A stretch of DNA of 64,000 nt. Origin: Saccharolobus caldissimus (lineage in GTDB: Archaea; Thermoproteota; Thermoprotei_A; Sulfolobales; Sulfolobaceae). The notes under the pieces are model-generated. The model was given only the letters and a program-made list of their open reading frames with translations. It was not told where the DNA came from and ran no database searches. The stretch covers positions 558,001 through 622,000 of the forward strand of contig NZ_AP025226.1 of NCBI RefSeq assembly GCF_020886315.1. Direction: 5' to 3'. The first letter of the stretch is position 1, and each line of letters starts with the position of its first letter. A program made the position numbers and the translations under genes. Shown here in pieces: positions 9,543-19,576 of this stretch.

Positions 9543-10019
9543 TTACATCATCCTCCATAATAATTCATTTATCTTCTCTCCTCTGTATCCAAACTCTCCT
9601 TTATTTTTATAGGGTCTCTTAATACTACCTTTAAATCCACCTTTAGGGGGATGTAATCGGATAGGCAATTTAAAATATGAATCTAATTTATGCAAATATA
9701 TTTTACCATCGTACAAATATTTTACCATCATATCTATATTTTCTATATTTAACGAACTTTTTATATAGTTATCTGTAACCTTATCGCCGCTGGTCGTTTC
9801 AAGTCTATTTTGTATTAATGCCTTAAGAGTATCAGGATTTATTTCACCCCATGTTATATAAGGGGCTGCTTTATTTAGCATACCTAGTATAGGTTTTGTT
9901 TTAGGATATATCATTGCATTAAAATTATAACTTAGTCTAAGTAATTTTAATGTATCATTTATGAACCATGGAGCCTTTGCCCATCCTCTTATTCTAACTA
10001 CAGCTAATAGATCAACCAT
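9543..10019 (-). CDS. rpl30: large-subunit ribosomal protein L30p (uL30)
   Basis: This 158-residue protein has the L30 opening VDLLAVVRIRGWAKAPWFINDTLKLLRL (residues 2-29, here split by known motifs RIRG and LKLLRL), followed by the archaeal C-terminal extension ending LHPPKGGFKGSIKRPYKNKG in the family manner. It binds 23S rRNA near the 5S/central protuberance side of the large subunit. It is 6 nt after S5 in the operon. The archaeal form is more than twice the bacterial length, as expected. Confidence 0.96.
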   Translation of the reverse strand: MVDLLAVVRIRGWAKAPWFINDTLKLLRLSYNFNAMIYPKTKPILGMLNKAAPYITWGEINPDTLKALIQNRLETTSGDKVTDNYIKSSLNIENIDMMVKYLYDGKIYLHKLDSYFKLPIRLHPPKGGFKGSIKRPYKNKGEFGYRGEKINELLWRMM

Positions 10020-10025
10020 TTCTTA

Positions 10026-10670
10026 TTACCTCTTTCTAGCCCAATCTTGTAATGTAACAAATTTATAAGTATTATATAACGCATTATAACCTGCCTTAAC
10101 AAAATTTTCAGTAGTTCTAGTTTCACCTTTAGTTATAGACCATGCGTCTTTAATTCCTGCATATGTTAAAAGAGTTTTTAACACGCTTCCTACAACTAAA
10201 CCAGTACCTTTAGGAGCTGGTAACAGTGTAACTTGAACACTTCCTGCTTTACCTGTCACCTTAAACGGTAAGCTATGAGGTTCACCGCAAGTGCATTGCC
10301 AACTTCCACATCCCCTTCTTACTGGTATTATATTCATCTTAGCATCTCTAATAGCTTTTTGGATAGCCACTCTAAGTTGTTTAGCTTTACCATACCCTAT
10401 GCTAACATACCCATCCATATTTCCCATAACTACTAAAACCTTATACCTAGATATCTCTCCTGCGTCAGTCTGCTTTTGAACAACTTTTATGTCTATTACT
10501 TCATATTTTAATTTAGGTAAAAGAAGATCAACAATTTCTGGTTCAGTAATAGGTAAATTTCTATCAAATAAGTCCTTTATTGAAGATATTTTTCCTTCCT
10601 TAACTAATCTCCCCACTGTAGTCTTAGGTTTCCACTCCTCTATGTTTATAGTTGGAACTTCCTCTGCCAA
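10026..10670 (-). CDS. rps5: small-subunit ribosomal protein S5p (uS5)
   Basis: This 214-residue protein contains the double-stranded-RNA-like S5 domain (GNMDGYVSIGYGKAKQLRVA, about 82-101) and the archaeal Cys-containing segment RRGCGSWQCTC. It is followed by the C-terminal S5 domain with PAPKGTGLVVGSVLKTLL. S5 lies at the mRNA entry and decoding region and affects translational accuracy. It is transcribed between L18 and L30. The length and order are normal for crenarchaea. Confidence 0.97.
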   Translation of the reverse strand: MAEEVPTINIEEWKPKTTVGRLVKEGKISSIKDLFDRNLPITEPEIVDLLLPKLKYEVIDIKVVQKQTDAGEISRYKVLVVMGNMDGYVSIGYGKAKQLRVAIQKAIRDAKMNIIPVRRGCGSWQCTCGEPHSLPFKVTGKAGSVQVTLLPAPKGTGLVVGSVLKTLLTYAGIKDAWSITKGETRTTENFVKAGYNALYNTYKFVTLQDWARKR

Positions 10671-10672
10671 TC

Positions 10673-11263
10673 TTAACCACCTGAAGCCTTTATCTTATTT
10701 AATACCTCATCAAAATGAGAGGGTAAATCTTTAGGATCTAAACCCCTCTCTAAATATTTGGAGAATAGTCTAGAAAATAATTCTGGTTTTTCTGATTTTA
10801 ATTTTTCCGCGTAATTAGCTATATGAATTCCTCTTATTCTTTCCTCTATAATGCCTACCTCCCCTAAGGGTATTTTTAAGCCAGCATCAATAGCTCCTTT
10901 AATTACATAAAATACCCTAGCACCCTTAGCAGGTACATGAAGACCTATATCTGCTATAGCCTCATTAATACTACTCTTTAGAGCCCTTAACCCTACTAAA
11001 TATCCAGTAAGATAAGCTGCTGGGGTATTATTTGTATCACCCTTCCACCCAAATTTTTTAACTAACTCAATAGAGTGAGCTGCTACAATTACGACATCAC
11101 CCTTAGGGGCTATTTTAACAACTTGTGCTATAACATATTTATTAGTTATTCTAACTACAAGTCTTATTTTGCCACTAAGAACGTAAACGTATCTTTTATA
11201 ATAATTAGTTTTGCCTTCTCTTCTTCTTCTAAATTTTACCTTATAGTTAGGGCCTTTCGCCAT
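10673..11263 (-). CDS. rpl18: large-subunit ribosomal protein L18p (uL18)
   Basis: A 196-residue basic protein starting [20 protein letters not shown], the conserved archaeal/eukaryotic L18/L5e N-terminus, with the [20 protein letters not shown] core (about 91-110) that binds 5S rRNA. It helps form the central protuberance with L5 and 5S rRNA. It is 6 nt after L19e and 2 nt before S5 in transcription order. The length matches the archaeal form. Nothing unusual was noticed. Confidence 0.97.
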   Translation of the reverse strand: MAKGPNYKVKFRRRREGKTNYYKRYVYVLSGKIRLVVRITNKYVIAQVVKIAPKGDVVIVAAHSIELVKKFGWKGDTNNTPAAYLTGYLVGLRALKSSINEAIADIGLHVPAKGARVFYVIKGAIDAGLKIPLGEVGIIEERIRGIHIANYAEKLKSEKPELFSRLFSKYLERGLDPKDLPSHFDEVLNKIKASGG

Positions 11264-11269
11264 ATTACA

Positions 11270-11725
11270 TTACCCCTTAATTTTACCCATTTGAATTAAA
11301 ATATTCCTAACATCTGAAACACCTTTAAAGTTACCTCCTTTAGCCTTAAGATATAATACTCTATAAGTATGAGAATCTATAATTCCGTTATCTCTTAACC
11401 ACTTGAGATATCTCCTAATTTTTCTTATCCTATTTACCCATAATTCCTTTCTTCGTGCTCTAGCTCCTTTCTTACCTTTTCTACTACCTTCTTTCTTACC
11501 TTCACTCTTTAGCCTTCTATTTCTTTTTCTCTCTTTTAATCTGCCGCTACTTATTCCAGCCTTCTTGAGAATTATTATTTTTCCTTCTTCTATTAAATTT
11601 CTAATATCTTCTTTGGTTAAAGCTTCCTGAACTTCATTAGCATATTCTTCGGGAATTTTGACCCTCTTTACACCTACTCCTACTACTTCAGCTGCTAATC
11701 TCTTTTGTAATTTCAAATCACTCAT
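11270..11725 (-). CDS. rpl19e: large-subunit ribosomal protein L19e (eL19)
   Basis: A 151-residue, very basic protein with the L19e start [20 protein letters not shown] and a long Lys/Arg-rich helix (KGKKGARARRKELWVNRIRK, about 83-102) that spans the large subunit toward the small-subunit interface. It is an archaeal/eukaryotic-specific protein that binds several 23S domains. Its ATG overlaps the L32e stop (4 nt), so translation is coupled. No anomalies. Confidence 0.97.
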   Translation of the reverse strand: MSDLKLQKRLAAEVVGVGVKRVKIPEEYANEVQEALTKEDIRNLIEEGKIIILKKAGISSGRLKERKRNRRLKSEGKKEGSRKGKKGARARRKELWVNRIRKIRRYLKWLRDNGIIDSHTYRVLYLKAKGGNFKGVSDVRNILIQMGKIKG

Positions 11726-12144
11726 GTAATCACACCTCCATTGCTTACCTTAAATCCTAATTCTTTGGCCTTATTTAGAATCTCTAGCCTCTTTTTAAAA
11801 CCAACTGAAGATCCTATTGTTATGATTATATTATCCTTCTTATCTTTAAACTTTAGAAGATCGTCTACATTATTTACTATTACTTGTGTAAGCCCACTTG
11901 GGTGTAAATATCTTATATCCTTAGGTAATCTATAACCTATTGAAACTATTGGAGGAAATCCCTTCATTTTTAAACGAGTTTTATTATCCCTACCATACGG
12001 TCTTCTCCATGTTTCTTGTCTTTCCAGTCTATAATATTTATCCCAATCATACCTTAAAAATTCTGGAATCTTAGACTTTAGTTTTTGCCTTATTTTATAT
12101 ATTTTTTTAAGATATTCCCTTCTATTATCTTTTTTCTCGTTCAT
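11722..12144 (-). CDS. rpl32e: large-subunit ribosomal protein L32e (eL32)
   Basis: This 140-residue protein has the L32e signature [20 protein letters not shown] (about 39-58) and the segment [18 protein letters not shown]32e is an archaeal/eukaryotic-specific component near the peptide exit side of the large subunit. It overlaps L6 by 4 nt at its start and L19e by 4 nt at its end, forming a run of coupled cistrons. The N-terminal 30 residues are highly charged, which is usual for the family. Confidence 0.97.
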   Translation of the reverse strand: MNEKKDNRREYLKKIYKIRQKLKSKIPEFLRYDWDKYYRLERQETWRRPYGRDNKTRLKMKGFPPIVSIGYRLPKDIRYLHPSGLTQVIVNNVDDLLKFKDKKDNIIITIGSSVGFKKRLEILNKAKELGFKVSNGGVIT

Positions 12145-12692
12145 TCGATCACCTCTTTTTTATAAATATAGATTCCATCCGAGAAGACACGCCTATCAAA
12201 TCCACTTATTTTAGAGGCTGCTTCGATATTTGCAGCAGTTTGTGCAACAGCTTCTAGATTTATACCCTCAACAACTATATCATCACCCTTCACAGTCACT
12301 TTTACTCCTGGTAAAATTTTAGCTCTCCTCACATTTTTTTCCCCGATAAGATTAGTTATTTGCACTTCATTTCCTACAACTTTTACAGATATAGGAAAAT
12401 GTGTGTATATTATTTTCAAATAGTATCTATATCCCTTTGTTACACCAACTATCATATTTTCTATATGACTAATTATACTGTAAAATAGGGCTTTTTTCCT
12501 CCTATCAGCAAAATTAGTCTCTAATAGTATTTTTTTTCTATCTTCTGATAATGTTATTATAATTCCTTTAGCGAAATTGAAATTTTTAACTATTTCCCCT
12601 TTAGGACCTTTTACTGCAACTTCTAAATTGTTTATTCTTACGGTAACAGTGTCTGGGATTTGGATTTCTTCCTTTAAAATTACTGCTCTCAT
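12141..12692 (-). CDS. rpl6: large-subunit ribosomal protein L6p (uL6)
   Basis: L6 here is 183 residues from ATG 12692 ([20 protein letters not shown]). A GTG nine bases upstream would add three residues, but it lies within GGGTGAG, which is placed correctly as the ribosome binding site of the ATG, so I reject it. The protein has two L6 repeats and the [18 protein letters not shown] segment. L6 lies near the sarcin-ricin loop and the factor-binding site. It is co-transcribed between S8 and L32e. Confidence 0.96.
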   Translation of the reverse strand: MRAVILKEEIQIPDTVTVRINNLEVAVKGPKGEIVKNFNFAKGIIITLSEDRKKILLETNFADRRKKALFYSIISHIENMIVGVTKGYRYYLKIIYTHFPISVKVVGNEVQITNLIGEKNVRRAKILPGVKVTVKGDDIVVEGINLEAVAQTAANIEAASKISGFDRRVFSDGIYIYKKEVIE

Positions 12693-12703
12693 TTTTCTCA
12701 CCC

Positions 12704-13105
12704 TTAATATACATATCCTAAGGCAACTCCTCCTACTCTCATCCTAACAGCCTCTTTATGTGATACGACACCTTTAGATGTAGATACAATTATTATTCCT
12801 ATTTCTTTAGATGGAAGATAACGCTTAATATAGTCGGGTAAGTCTATCATCTGTCTATACGTTAAAGGATATCTTGGAGTTATAGGCCCACACTTATTAA
12901 TCCTTCCTAGTAACTGAACTGTAATCTTTCCCCATCTTCCATCATCTATATACTCAAACTCTCCAATATAACCTTCCTTTTGCATAACTCTTAGTACATT
13001 TATTATAAGCTTAGAAGCCGGCATTATAATAGCTTGCTTATTTCTCCTCATCTCATTATTGTAAATTGTCGTTAATGCGTTTGCTAAAGGATTTATTACA
13101 ACCAT
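12704..13105 (-). CDS. rps8: small-subunit ribosomal protein S8p (uS8)
   Basis: S8 is 133 residues if begun at ATG 13105 ([20 protein letters not shown]), the length usual in Sulfolobales. Upstream in-frame TTG and GTG codons are parts of the GGTGAT ribosome binding site and of the end of S14, so I reject them. The C-terminal [19 protein letters not shown] block is the rRNA-binding signature. S8 binds the central domain of 16S rRNA and is needed early in assembly. The S14 stop overlaps the S8 ribosome binding site. Confidence 0.96.
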   Translation of the reverse strand: MVVINPLANALTTIYNNEMRRNKQAIIMPASKLIINVLRVMQKEGYIGEFEYIDDGRWGKITVQLLGRINKCGPITPRYPLTYRQMIDLPDYIKRYLPSKEIGIIIVSTSKGVVSHKEAVRMRVGGVALGYVY

Positions 13106-13110
13106 TTCTA

Positions 13111-13275
13111 TCACCAATACTTCTTGAAACCTAATTCATATGCAACTTCTCTAAAGCATTGCCTACATAAATAAATTCCATATTTTTGAATAACAGAGTC
13201 CCTACTACCACAACGCCTGCAAACTTGAACTCCTTTTCCATGTCTTCTTTCTGCAGGTGGCCTGTACTTACCCAT
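13111..13275 (-). CDS. rps14: small-subunit ribosomal protein S14p, zinc-binding type (uS14)
   Basis: A 54-residue protein, short enough to be missed. It reads [20 protein letters not shown] and continues with CGSRDSV, then [18 protein letters not shown] to the stop. The two CxxC pairs (Cys19/22 and Cys37/40) bind zinc as in S14 type Z. It belongs to the head of the small subunit, near S3 and S10. It fills the space between L5 and S8 in the expected archaeal order, and its TGA is part of the S8 ribosome binding site. Confidence 0.97.
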   Translation of the reverse strand: MGKYRPPAERRHGKGVQVCRRCGSRDSVIQKYGIYLCRQCFREVAYELGFKKYW

Positions 13276-13282
13276 TTCTTCC

Positions 13283-13822
13283 TCACCCTTTTACAACTTG
13301 TACATTAAAATTCTGCTTTAAGAACTCCATCGCTTCTTCTTTAGTGACTCTGTGTCTTTTAGGTATCTTTGCTCTTTTCCTCCTTCTCCTAGCTACCCTA
13401 TATCCAGGTCTTTCTAGTGTTATAGCAATATCCATACCAAATATCCCCACATCCGGATCGTAACGGGCACCTGGTAATATCACATGTTCAGCTATACCAA
13501 ATGATACGTTACCATTGTTATCAAAACTACTTTCCTTTATTCTATATCCTACTGCCTCTAATGCCTTCTTGAGAAATTCCTCAGCCTTCTTGCCTCTTAA
13601 TGTTACCTTAACACCTATAGGTTGACCTTTTCTTATTCCGAACTCTCTTATAGTCTTCCTAGCCTTCGTATATACAGGTTTAGCTCCAGTTAGTTCTTCA
13701 AGTAATTGATAAGCTTTTTGAAGTCTATCGCCAGACTCACCTACACCTATGTTCACTGTGACTTTAGCTAGTTTAACTTTCTTCATGGGATTCTGTTTAA
13801 CTAAAACGGATTTTTCTGTCAT
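13283..13822 (-). CDS. rpl5: large-subunit ribosomal protein L5p (uL5)
   Basis: The 179-residue protein contains [20 protein letters not shown] (about 21-40) and [20 protein letters not shown], both classic L5 blocks. L5 binds 5S rRNA with L18 and contacts the P-site tRNA elbow. I place the start at ATG 13822; a TTG three codons upstream lies too close to the GAGG element to be used. It overlaps the end of S4e. The C-terminus ([19 protein letters not shown]) is the normal archaeal form. Confidence 0.95.
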   Translation of the reverse strand: MTEKSVLVKQNPMKKVKLAKVTVNIGVGESGDRLQKAYQLLEELTGAKPVYTKARKTIREFGIRKGQPIGVKVTLRGKKAEEFLKKALEAVGYRIKESSFDNNGNVSFGIAEHVILPGARYDPDVGIFGMDIAITLERPGYRVARRRRKRAKIPKRHRVTKEEAMEFLKQNFNVQVVKG

Positions 13823-13823
13823 C

Positions 13824-14543
13824 TTATTCAATCCTCAAATCTGGTTTTTCCCTACCAATACTCATTACATTTAACAAATTAGTTTGGTAAGTCTTATTGT
13901 CTTTACTCTCTACTGTAACTACAGTATATTTTCTAGTTTTAAATTTGCTCCAGCTTATACTTTTTACAACCCCGTGGAAACCAACGTTCTTACCGCCTAT
14001 TAATAAAACATAAGCCCCTTCTTTAATCTCATAATAGTCCAATATATTCTGGCTAGGTAATTCAATTTTCAACGTCATAAGTGTTTTAAATTTTCTTGCA
14101 GTATCCCTATCTAATAGAATATTTCTCCCATCTTCTAGATTTAACTGAATCTTATTCCCTTTTACCGTTGTTTTATTCATTATACGCACATATTTATAAT
14201 TAGCTTCTTCTTTTGATATTTTAGAAAGTTTCAAAAATCTTACATTATCTGGAATAACCCTAAAATACAAATCGGCCGATGGAATAGAAATAACATCCAT
14301 CAATCCAACGGGATATTTGTAGTCTTTCCTGACCCTTCCGTCTACAAGCACTTTTCCCTTAGATATAATATATTTAGCTTCTTTCAAAGTTTCAGCCAAT
14401 TTCAAATAATCCCTTATAATCAATGCTAATGGAATACTTTTACTGATTGGATGAGGACCAGGATTGGCCCTAACAACCCATTTATATTCCTTTTTACTTA
14501 TAGGTAAGAACCATGGCGCCTCAAATCTAGTTATATGTGTCAT
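13824..14543 (-). CDS. rps4e: small-subunit ribosomal protein S4e (eS4)
   Basis: This 239-residue protein starts [20 protein letters not shown], followed by an S4 RNA-binding domain (about 43-105, [20 protein letters not shown]), a central S4e domain, and a C-terminal KOW-like part with [20 protein letters not shown]4e is an archaeal/eukaryotic protein of the small subunit body. It is 2 nt after L24 in transcription order and 2 nt before L5. Length and domain order are as expected. Confidence 0.97.
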   Translation of the reverse strand: MTHITRFEAPWFLPISKKEYKWVVRANPGPHPISKSIPLALIIRDYLKLAETLKEAKYIISKGKVLVDGRVRKDYKYPVGLMDVISIPSADLYFRVIPDNVRFLKLSKISKEEANYKYVRIMNKTTVKGNKIQLNLEDGRNILLDRDTARKFKTLMTLKIELPSQNILDYYEIKEGAYVLLIGGKNVGFHGVVKSISWSKFKTRKYTVVTVESKDNKTYQTNLLNVMSIGREKPDLRIE

Positions 14544-14544
14544 C

Positions 14545-14922
14545 TTACTTACCCTCCTTCTTTAATTTAGAGATCTTCTCTATTTTTTCTCTTCTTTTAG
14601 GATCACTTAAATCTAATTTAGTTATCATGACTTTCGATGCATGAATCCAGATATAAACTGGTGTTCCATCGGCTTTCTTCCTAGTTAATCCCTCAATTGC
14701 TATTCTACCTTTTTTAGTATTAACTTCTACAACTTTGCCTTCATAACCACTATGAGAGCCGCGAAGTACCCTAACAGTGTCTCCTTTTCTTATATTTATA
14801 CGCTTTATTCCATACTGATTAAATATTTCTTCTGAAACTTTAGCCGTTAATAATTTTTTTCTCTGATGAAGAGGCAAATTAAATAATCTTTTTCTTTGCT
14901 TTGAAGGCTTAAGACTTGACAT
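14545..14922 (-). CDS. rpl24: large-subunit ribosomal protein L24p (uL24)
   Basis: This 125-residue protein has the KOW motif [20 protein letters not shown] (about 43-62) followed by [21 protein letters not shown]24 is one of the first proteins to bind 23S rRNA and lies near the peptide exit tunnel. The N-terminal basic extension ([18 protein letters not shown]) is typical of archaea. It follows L14 by 13 nt. No oddities. Confidence 0.97.
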   Translation of the reverse strand: MSSLKPSKQRKRLFNLPLHQRKKLLTAKVSEEIFNQYGIKRINIRKGDTVRVLRGSHSGYEGKVVEVNTKKGRIAIEGLTRKKADGTPVYIWIHASKVMITKLDLSDPKRREKIEKISKLKKEGK

Positions 14923-14935
14923 TACTTAACACCTT

Positions 14936-15352
14936 TTATACGACTAATGTTGCTAGACTTGCTATTTTAGGCCATCTTTCAGCAGCTTCTTTAGCAACAG
15001 GACCTCTAATTTCTGTACCTTTAGGAGTTCCGTCAGGATTTATTATAACTACAGCATTATCTTCAAAAGCTATCCACGTACCATCTGGTCTTCTGTACGG
15101 CATTCTTTGCCTTATTATAACTGCTCTGAATTTTTGCTTTCTGACTTCTGGAGTACCTTTTTTGACAGAAACCATTACCATATCTGCTACATTAGCAAAA
15201 GGTATTCTTCTTAAAACACCTCTATATCCATACACACCTATAATCATTGCCTCCTTAGCTCCACTATTATCAGCAACTGTGACACGTGTATAATGTTGTA
15301 TACCTGGCGTTAAACCTTTTCTAGACCCTAATACTTGTATCTTTTCGGCCAT
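14936..15352 (-). CDS. rpl14: large-subunit ribosomal protein L14p (uL14)
   Basis: A 138-residue protein with [19 protein letters not shown] (about 25-43) and the [20 protein letters not shown] block, both characteristic of L14. It sits at the subunit interface, where it contacts the small subunit and the anti-association factor aIF6. It starts directly after the S17 stop. The C-terminal [20 protein letters not shown] is the family ending. Confidence 0.97.
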   Translation of the reverse strand: MAEKIQVLGSRKGLTPGIQHYTRVTVADNSGAKEAMIIGVYGYRGVLRRIPFANVADMVMVSVKKGTPEVRKQKFRAVIIRQRMPYRRPDGTWIAFEDNAVVIINPDGTPKGTEIRGPVAKEAAERWPKIASLATLVV

Positions 15353-15697
15353 TTAAGTCACCTTACTTAAAACCACAAAACTTATAGATTTAGATATAGG
15401 TCTACATTCACCAATTATAACTTTATCCCCTTCCTTAACATCTACACAAGGCGGAATATGAACGTGAATCCTGCTTCTTCTCCTCTCATATCTTTTATAT
15501 TTAGAATCATAATATAAGTACTGCCTTTCTACAACTCCAGATTTAGAACCTCTATATTTAATTAAAGTACCCTCTAATATAATTCCCCTAACTCTTAACG
15601 ATCCATGATAAGGGCAATTATCATCATCGCACGTTTTCTCTGGAATCTTAACATTAGGTATTCCAGGATCTTTCACTAATTTACCCTTAGATACCAT
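15353..15697 (-). CDS. rps17: small-subunit ribosomal protein S17p (uS17)
   Basis: S17 here has 114 residues: an archaeal-specific N-terminus with CDDDNCPYHGSLRVRG (about 23-38), then the OB-fold core and KRYERRRSRIHVHIPPCVDV, the conserved rRNA-binding segment. S17 binds helix 11 of 16S rRNA early in assembly. It lies between the RNase P protein Rnp1 and L14, the usual crenarchaeal order. Confidence 0.97.
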   Translation of the reverse strand: MVSKGKLVKDPGIPNVKIPEKTCDDDNCPYHGSLRVRGIILEGTLIKYRGSKSGVVERQYLYYDSKYKRYERRRSRIHVHIPPCVDVKEGDKVIIGECRPISKSISFVVLSKVT

Positions 15698-15702
15698 TTA
15701 AT

Positions 15703-15948
15703 TCACCTAATCCTTTTCCAAGGTTTTCCTACTAGCTTATAGCCAGCTATTATAAAAGACTTACCTTTAAAAGTTATCTCAAATATTCCATTGGCCTTTA
15801 GCACTCTTATGATCTTATTTTTATCACCAATTTTAATCAAAAATGTTTTTTCTGTCTCTAAGATAATATAACCTTCCCTTAAAATAAGTGAAGGATCGGA
15901 ATGATATAAGATTTTTATTTTAGCACCTATATAATCTAATCTCATCAC
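15703..15948 (-). CDS. rnp1: ribonuclease P protein component 1 (Rpp29/Pop4)
   Basis: An 81-residue, Sm-like beta-barrel protein: RLDYIGAKIKILYHSDPSLI (3-22) through TEKTFLIKIGDKNKIIRVLK and a C-terminal AGYKLVGKPWKRIR. It is the Rpp29 subunit of RNase P, which with Rpp21 supports the specificity domain of the RNA in tRNA 5' maturation. Insertion between L29 and S17 is a recognised archaeal arrangement. GTG 15948 and ATG 15945 are adjacent possible starts; the difference is one residue. Rpp30 and Pop5 of the same enzyme are encoded at 36824-37787. Confidence 0.93.
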   Translation of the reverse strand: MMRLDYIGAKIKILYHSDPSLILREGYIILETEKTFLIKIGDKNKIIRVLKANGIFEITFKGKSFIIAGYKLVGKPWKRIR

Positions 15949-15958
15949 AAATTAAAAA

Positions 15959-16171
15959 TTAAGCTTTATTAGAAGTTTTTCTTCTTATCTCATTTAATAT
16001 AGTTAATATTCTAGCAATATCTTTTCTAGTATTTTTAATACTTGCTGTATTCTTTAAAGTTCCCATCCTAGCTTGTACTCTAAGTTTAATTAGTTCTAAT
16101 CTTAACTCCTCTAATTTCTTTAGCAGTTCATCTTTTCGCATCTTTCTTAAATCGTCTGGATCTAATGGCAT
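15959..16171 (-). CDS. rpl29: large-subunit ribosomal protein L29p (uL29)
   Basis: A 70-residue, largely helical protein (DELLKKLEELRLELIKLRVQ, about 13-32) ending with the conserved NTRKDIARILTILNEIRRK. L29 sits at the tunnel exit beside L23, where chaperones and SRP dock. The ATG is 2 nt from the S3 stop, so it is part of the S3-L29-Rnp1 block. Normal length. Confidence 0.97.
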   Translation of the reverse strand: MPLDPDDLRKMRKDELLKKLEELRLELIKLRVQARMGTLKNTASIKNTRKDIARILTILNEIRRKTSNKA

Positions 16172-16173
16172 AC

Positions 16174-16854
16174 CTAAGCACCCTTATTTTCATCCTTTTT
16201 CTGACTTGATTCATCAATAAATGAGACATTTGTAACTGAAACTTCTTGGGGCACGGAGGGAGTCTCTTTTATACTTATTTTATCTTCAATTTTTAGAGGT
16301 TTAGTTATTATAACTTCTACACCATATACGCCCGGTTTTAACATTGCTATTGCTACAGCTCTATCTATCATTTTCTCTAATTGTTGTCCGCTTTTATAGA
16401 CTATACCCTCTTTTAACTTCTCGTATCTAGCCCTTTCAGACGTAAGTTTGCCACTTATTGTAACCTCTGCACCTAAAGCACCTGCATTCATAATCCTTCT
16501 TATTGTTATAAATGCAGCTCTCCTAAAGTGATAACCTTTTTCTAATGCTACAGCTAATCTAAATGCCATTACTCTAGCATTTAATTCTGGATTCTCTACG
16601 TTTGTTATAGTAATTTGAGGATTTTCTAAACCAAATACTTTCTCAAATATTTGTGCTAATTGCTTTATATTTCTTCCACCTCTTCCTATTATCATTGGAG
16701 GCCTTCCAGCATAAATTATAACCCTTGTTCCTATTGGTGTTTTTAGCACCTCAACACCAGCGTATTCTGCATTATAATATTGCTTTGCAAGATATTCATC
16801 TATCATCACCTTTACCATAGACTTTTCTAGAAAATATCTCTTTATATTAGGCAT
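16174..16854 (-). CDS. rps3: small-subunit ribosomal protein S3p (uS3)
   Basis: This 226-residue protein has an N-terminal KH domain with the loop [20 protein letters not shown] (about 56-75) and the C-terminal S3 domain containing [21 protein letters not shown]3 lines the mRNA entry channel. The C-terminal 25 residues ([20 protein letters not shown]) are acidic and polar, a variable tail. It abuts L22 with a 1-nt gap. No anomalies. Confidence 0.97.
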   Translation of the reverse strand: MPNIKRYFLEKSMVKVMIDEYLAKQYYNAEYAGVEVLKTPIGTRVIIYAGRPPMIIGRGGRNIKQLAQIFEKVFGLENPQITITNVENPELNARVMAFRLAVALEKGYHFRRAAFITIRRIMNAGALGAEVTISGKLTSERARYEKLKEGIVYKSGQQLEKMIDRAVAIAMLKPGVYGVEVIITKPLKIEDKISIKETPSVPQEVSVTNVSFIDESSQKKDENKGA

Positions 16855-16855
16855 A

Positions 16856-17329
16856 TCACTCTACCTCCTCTAATATTACCTCAATATTGCTTGTCCTTCT
16901 ATATTTTGCAGTAGCCCTCCCAAACGCTCTAGGCATGTATCTCTTTAATGTAAATCCCTTGTGTGCAGCTATATGTTTAATTATTAACTTGTCACTATCT
17001 AGTCCCTTATTTGATGCATTAGCTTCTGCATTTTCTAATAACTTTAAAACGTATCTTATTGCCTTCTTAGGATACCTACCAGCTTTAATTTTCCATTTAG
17101 GTGATATATTAGACTTATGTGAAGCACCCTTATAGTATCTCCAATAAGGTAGTGCTTCTTTTTCCTCTAATACTCTATTAAGAAAATTCTTTGCATCATG
17201 AAGATACATACCCCTTATGGCCTTACAAACATTATAAAGGTCTTTTATTGAGACTGGAACATCTCTAACTACTGCTTTGGCAATTTTCAATTCATCCACA
17301 TTTAATTGTGGATATATCCAAGATGCCAT
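16856..17329 (-). CDS. rpl22: large-subunit ribosomal protein L22p (uL22)
   Basis: A 157-residue protein with [20 protein letters not shown] and the C-terminal hairpin [20 protein letters not shown] (about 123-142) that reaches into the exit tunnel constriction. Its length is the archaeal/eukaryotic L17 type, longer than in bacteria. It lies between S19 and S3 as always in this operon. Nothing odd was seen. Confidence 0.97.
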   Translation of the reverse strand: MASWIYPQLNVDELKIAKAVVRDVPVSIKDLYNVCKAIRGMYLHDAKNFLNRVLEEKEALPYWRYYKGASHKSNISPKWKIKAGRYPKKAIRYVLKLLENAEANASNKGLDSDKLIIKHIAAHKGFTLKRYMPRAFGRATAKYRRTSNIEVILEEVE

Positions 17330-17333
17330 AATA

Positions 17334-17756
17334 TCATCCCTTCATAGCTAAGAATAGACTTGACCTAGTAGCTTTGAGTCCAGGTTCTCCATGCTCAACT
17401 TTCTTCGTAGTTATTGAGTATTCACCTAAATAATGTCCTATCATCTCAGGTGTTACTGTAAACTCAACAAACTCTTTACCATTATATACAGCTAACTTAA
17501 GTCCTATCATCTCAGGTAATATAACCAAATCCCTAACATGTGTTTTTATAACCTTATTGATTCTCCCTTCTTTCCTATATTTTCTTATCTTCTCTAGTAA
17601 ACGTCGTTGAGCATCTGTGAATCCTCTTTTTAACGACCTTCTTTGCCTCGCAGGTAATAATTTAATGAATTCGTCCATTGGCATATTTAATAGTTCGTCA
17701 ATGCTCTTACCCCTATACTTAAAACTTTTCCATTCGGGTGGTATTTCTACTGACAT
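17334..17756 (-). CDS. rps19: small-subunit ribosomal protein S19p (uS19)
   Basis: A 140-residue protein with the S19 core [20 protein letters not shown] and the tail [20 protein letters not shown] (about 101-120), which contacts 16S rRNA in the head and helps form the A-site bridge. The N-terminal 50 residues ([20 protein letters not shown]) are the archaeal/eukaryotic S15 extension. It lies 35 nt after L2. Length is normal. Confidence 0.97.
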   Translation of the reverse strand: MSVEIPPEWKSFKYRGKSIDELLNMPMDEFIKLLPARQRRSLKRGFTDAQRRLLEKIRKYRKEGRINKVIKTHVRDLVILPEMIGLKLAVYNGKEFVEFTVTPEMIGHYLGEYSITTKKVEHGEPGLKATRSSLFLAMKG

Positions 17757-17791
17757 CTAACTATCACCTATATATCTCATATTTATAAAAC

Positions 17792-18508
17792 TCACTTACC
17801 CTCTTTCCTTCCTGTTCTTCTAGCAGCAATATGGCCAACCTTTCTTCCAGGTGGTGCATTTCTGGATACGGTAGATGGTCTACTCACACTTTGATGTAGA
17901 CCCCCACCATGCGGATGATCTACTGCATTCATTGCAACTCCTCTTACTCTAGGCCACTTTCTAGCCTTTACCTTATACTTCCAATAATTAGCCCCAGCTT
18001 TAAGTAACGGTTTTTCAGTAACTCCACCACCAGCTACTATACCAACAGTAGCTCTTGCCTTGCTTGATACAGCCTTTATTTTCCCAGATGGTAACCTAAT
18101 AAGTACTTTATCACCGCTTTTACCTACTACAATAGCATAAGCCCCCGCACTTCTTGCATATTTCCCCCCATCTCCAAAATTCTCCTCAACGTTACATATT
18201 GTAGCACCTTCTGGTGCATCGCCCACTTCAATAACGTTACCGTTGGCTATTGGTGATCCTTTGCCAAACTCTATTTTTTGGTTTATAAACATCCCCTGAA
18301 CGGCTTGCATGAAAAATTTCATACCATTTTCAAGCTTTACTAATGCTACTGGAGCATTCATCCCTGGGTTATGAACTATATCTATTACCTTACCCACAAA
18401 GTGCCCGCTTATATTTGGATATCTAACTTTTCCTACTCTTAACCAACCAGGATTTCTAAAATTAGGGGATCCTTTACCAGCCCTTTGTTGTAACAATCTC
18501 TTACCCAA
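17792..18508 (-). CDS. rpl2: large-subunit ribosomal protein L2p (uL2)
   Basis: This 238-residue protein contains the nearly universal [20 protein letters not shown] (about 193-212), with the histidine placed near the peptidyl transferase centre and needed for subunit association. The N-terminus [20 protein letters not shown] is the archaeal form. It lies between L23 and S19. A 35-nt gap after it could hold a ribosome binding site but shows no separate promoter that I can see. Confidence 0.98.
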   Translation of the reverse strand: MGKRLLQQRAGKGSPNFRNPGWLRVGKVRYPNISGHFVGKVIDIVHNPGMNAPVALVKLENGMKFFMQAVQGMFINQKIEFGKGSPIANGNVIEVGDAPEGATICNVEENFGDGGKYARSAGAYAIVVGKSGDKVLIRLPSGKIKAVSSKARATVGIVAGGGVTEKPLLKAGANYWKYKVKARKWPRVRGVAMNAVDHPHGGGLHQSVSRPSTVSRNAPPGRKVGHIAARRTGRKEGK

Positions 18509-18519
18509 TTAGACCACCT

Positions 18520-18765
18520 TCATAGTATACCTAATTTATGCGCTACATCACTTGCCTTATATTCTGGAGCTAATTTTACATAAGCTTTCTTATACCCCTG
18601 CGGGGTTATAAGCACGTTTACTTTAACTACCTTAACCCCAAATAATTTTTCTACATATTTTTTTATTTCTCCTTTAGTATCATTTTTGTCAACTATAAAT
18701 GTAAGTGTATTATTATTCTCAATTAATCTTAACGCTTTTTCTGTGGATAATGCATATCTAATCAA
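18520..18765 (-). CDS. rpl23: large-subunit ribosomal protein L23p (uL23)
   Basis: An 81-residue protein with STEKALRLIENNNTLTFIVD and EKLFGVKVVKVNVLITPQGY (about 40-59), the compact archaeal L23. It lies at the tunnel exit, where SRP and nascent-chain factors dock. The start is 1 nt from the L4 stop. Its size matches other crenarchaeal L23 proteins. Confidence 0.97.
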   Translation of the reverse strand: MIRYALSTEKALRLIENNNTLTFIVDKNDTKGEIKKYVEKLFGVKVVKVNVLITPQGYKKAYVKLAPEYKASDVAHKLGIL

Positions 18766-18766
18766 C

Positions 18767-19570
18767 TTAAATCACCAGCCTTTTACTTAATCTGTTACCT
18801 AATATTTTTATACTACTTTCAGTATAAACAGTAAGTCTACCTGGATGCGTTCCTGGTGCTAAATGTATAACACTAAGGTCTTTTGCACATACTACGTCTA
18901 CACCAGCTAAATTTCGAGCAGCTTTAAATATTGGTAGATTGTAATCATGAACCACAATTAATGGACCGACTGGCTTCTTATATCTTCTACCTCTCATCTT
19001 ACCTTTTCCTGCCCTTATCCTAATTCCCTCTTTAACTCTTATTATATCTTCATAAATTCCTAATTTTTTGAAAAACTCTTCAACCTCACTAGCAGTTTTT
19101 AAGTCAGCAATTTCATCAGACACTACTATTGGAAATTTTAAGGACTCTTTAAACATGTGACCTCTAGCTCTAACAAAATTGCTATCTGCTGTTGCACTAA
19201 TTGCACTAATAATTGCTAACCTCTTTTCCTTTTCATTTATTTCTTCTACAATTCTTTCTTCTGGAGATGGTGGGAAAGCTGCTCTACCTCCCACAGTATT
19301 AGGTGCTAGCGCTGCTTCTCCTGAGTTCTTAACTCTAGGAACTCTAGCTAATCCTAAATTAATTCCAAAACTCTCAGCACTAGTTCTTTTACCTGCCATG
19401 GGATCTCTTCCTTTCGGTTGTAATGATTTTGTAAAAGAGGATAGAAAAGCACGTCTTATTAAGTCTTTTCTAACTGGGTATGAGAATATTAGAGGTAACT
19501 GAATTTCTTTAACTTTATTTCCCTCTTTATCTAATACATCAGTTATCTTCTGAACTAATTCTAGATACAT
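18767..19570 (-). CDS. rpl4: large-subunit ribosomal protein L4 (uL4)
   Basis: This 267-residue protein has the extended loop characteristic of archaeal and eukaryotic L4 ([20 protein letters not shown], about 72-91, then [10 protein letters not shown]) that lines the exit tunnel, and a C-terminal globular part with [12 protein letters not shown]. It lies directly after L3 with a 6-nt gap. The length is normal for archaea. Confidence 0.97.
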   Translation of the reverse strand: MYLELVQKITDVLDKEGNKVKEIQLPLIFSYPVRKDLIRRAFLSSFTKSLQPKGRDPMAGKRTSAESFGINLGLARVPRVKNSGEAALAPNTVGGRAAFPPSPEERIVEEINEKEKRLAIISAISATADSNFVRARGHMFKESLKFPIVVSDEIADLKTASEVEEFFKKLGIYEDIIRVKEGIRIRAGKGKMRGRRYKKPVGPLIVVHDYNLPIFKAARNLAGVDVVCAKDLSVIHLAPGTHPGRLTVYTESSIKILGNRLSKRLVI

Positions 19571-19576
19571 TTATCT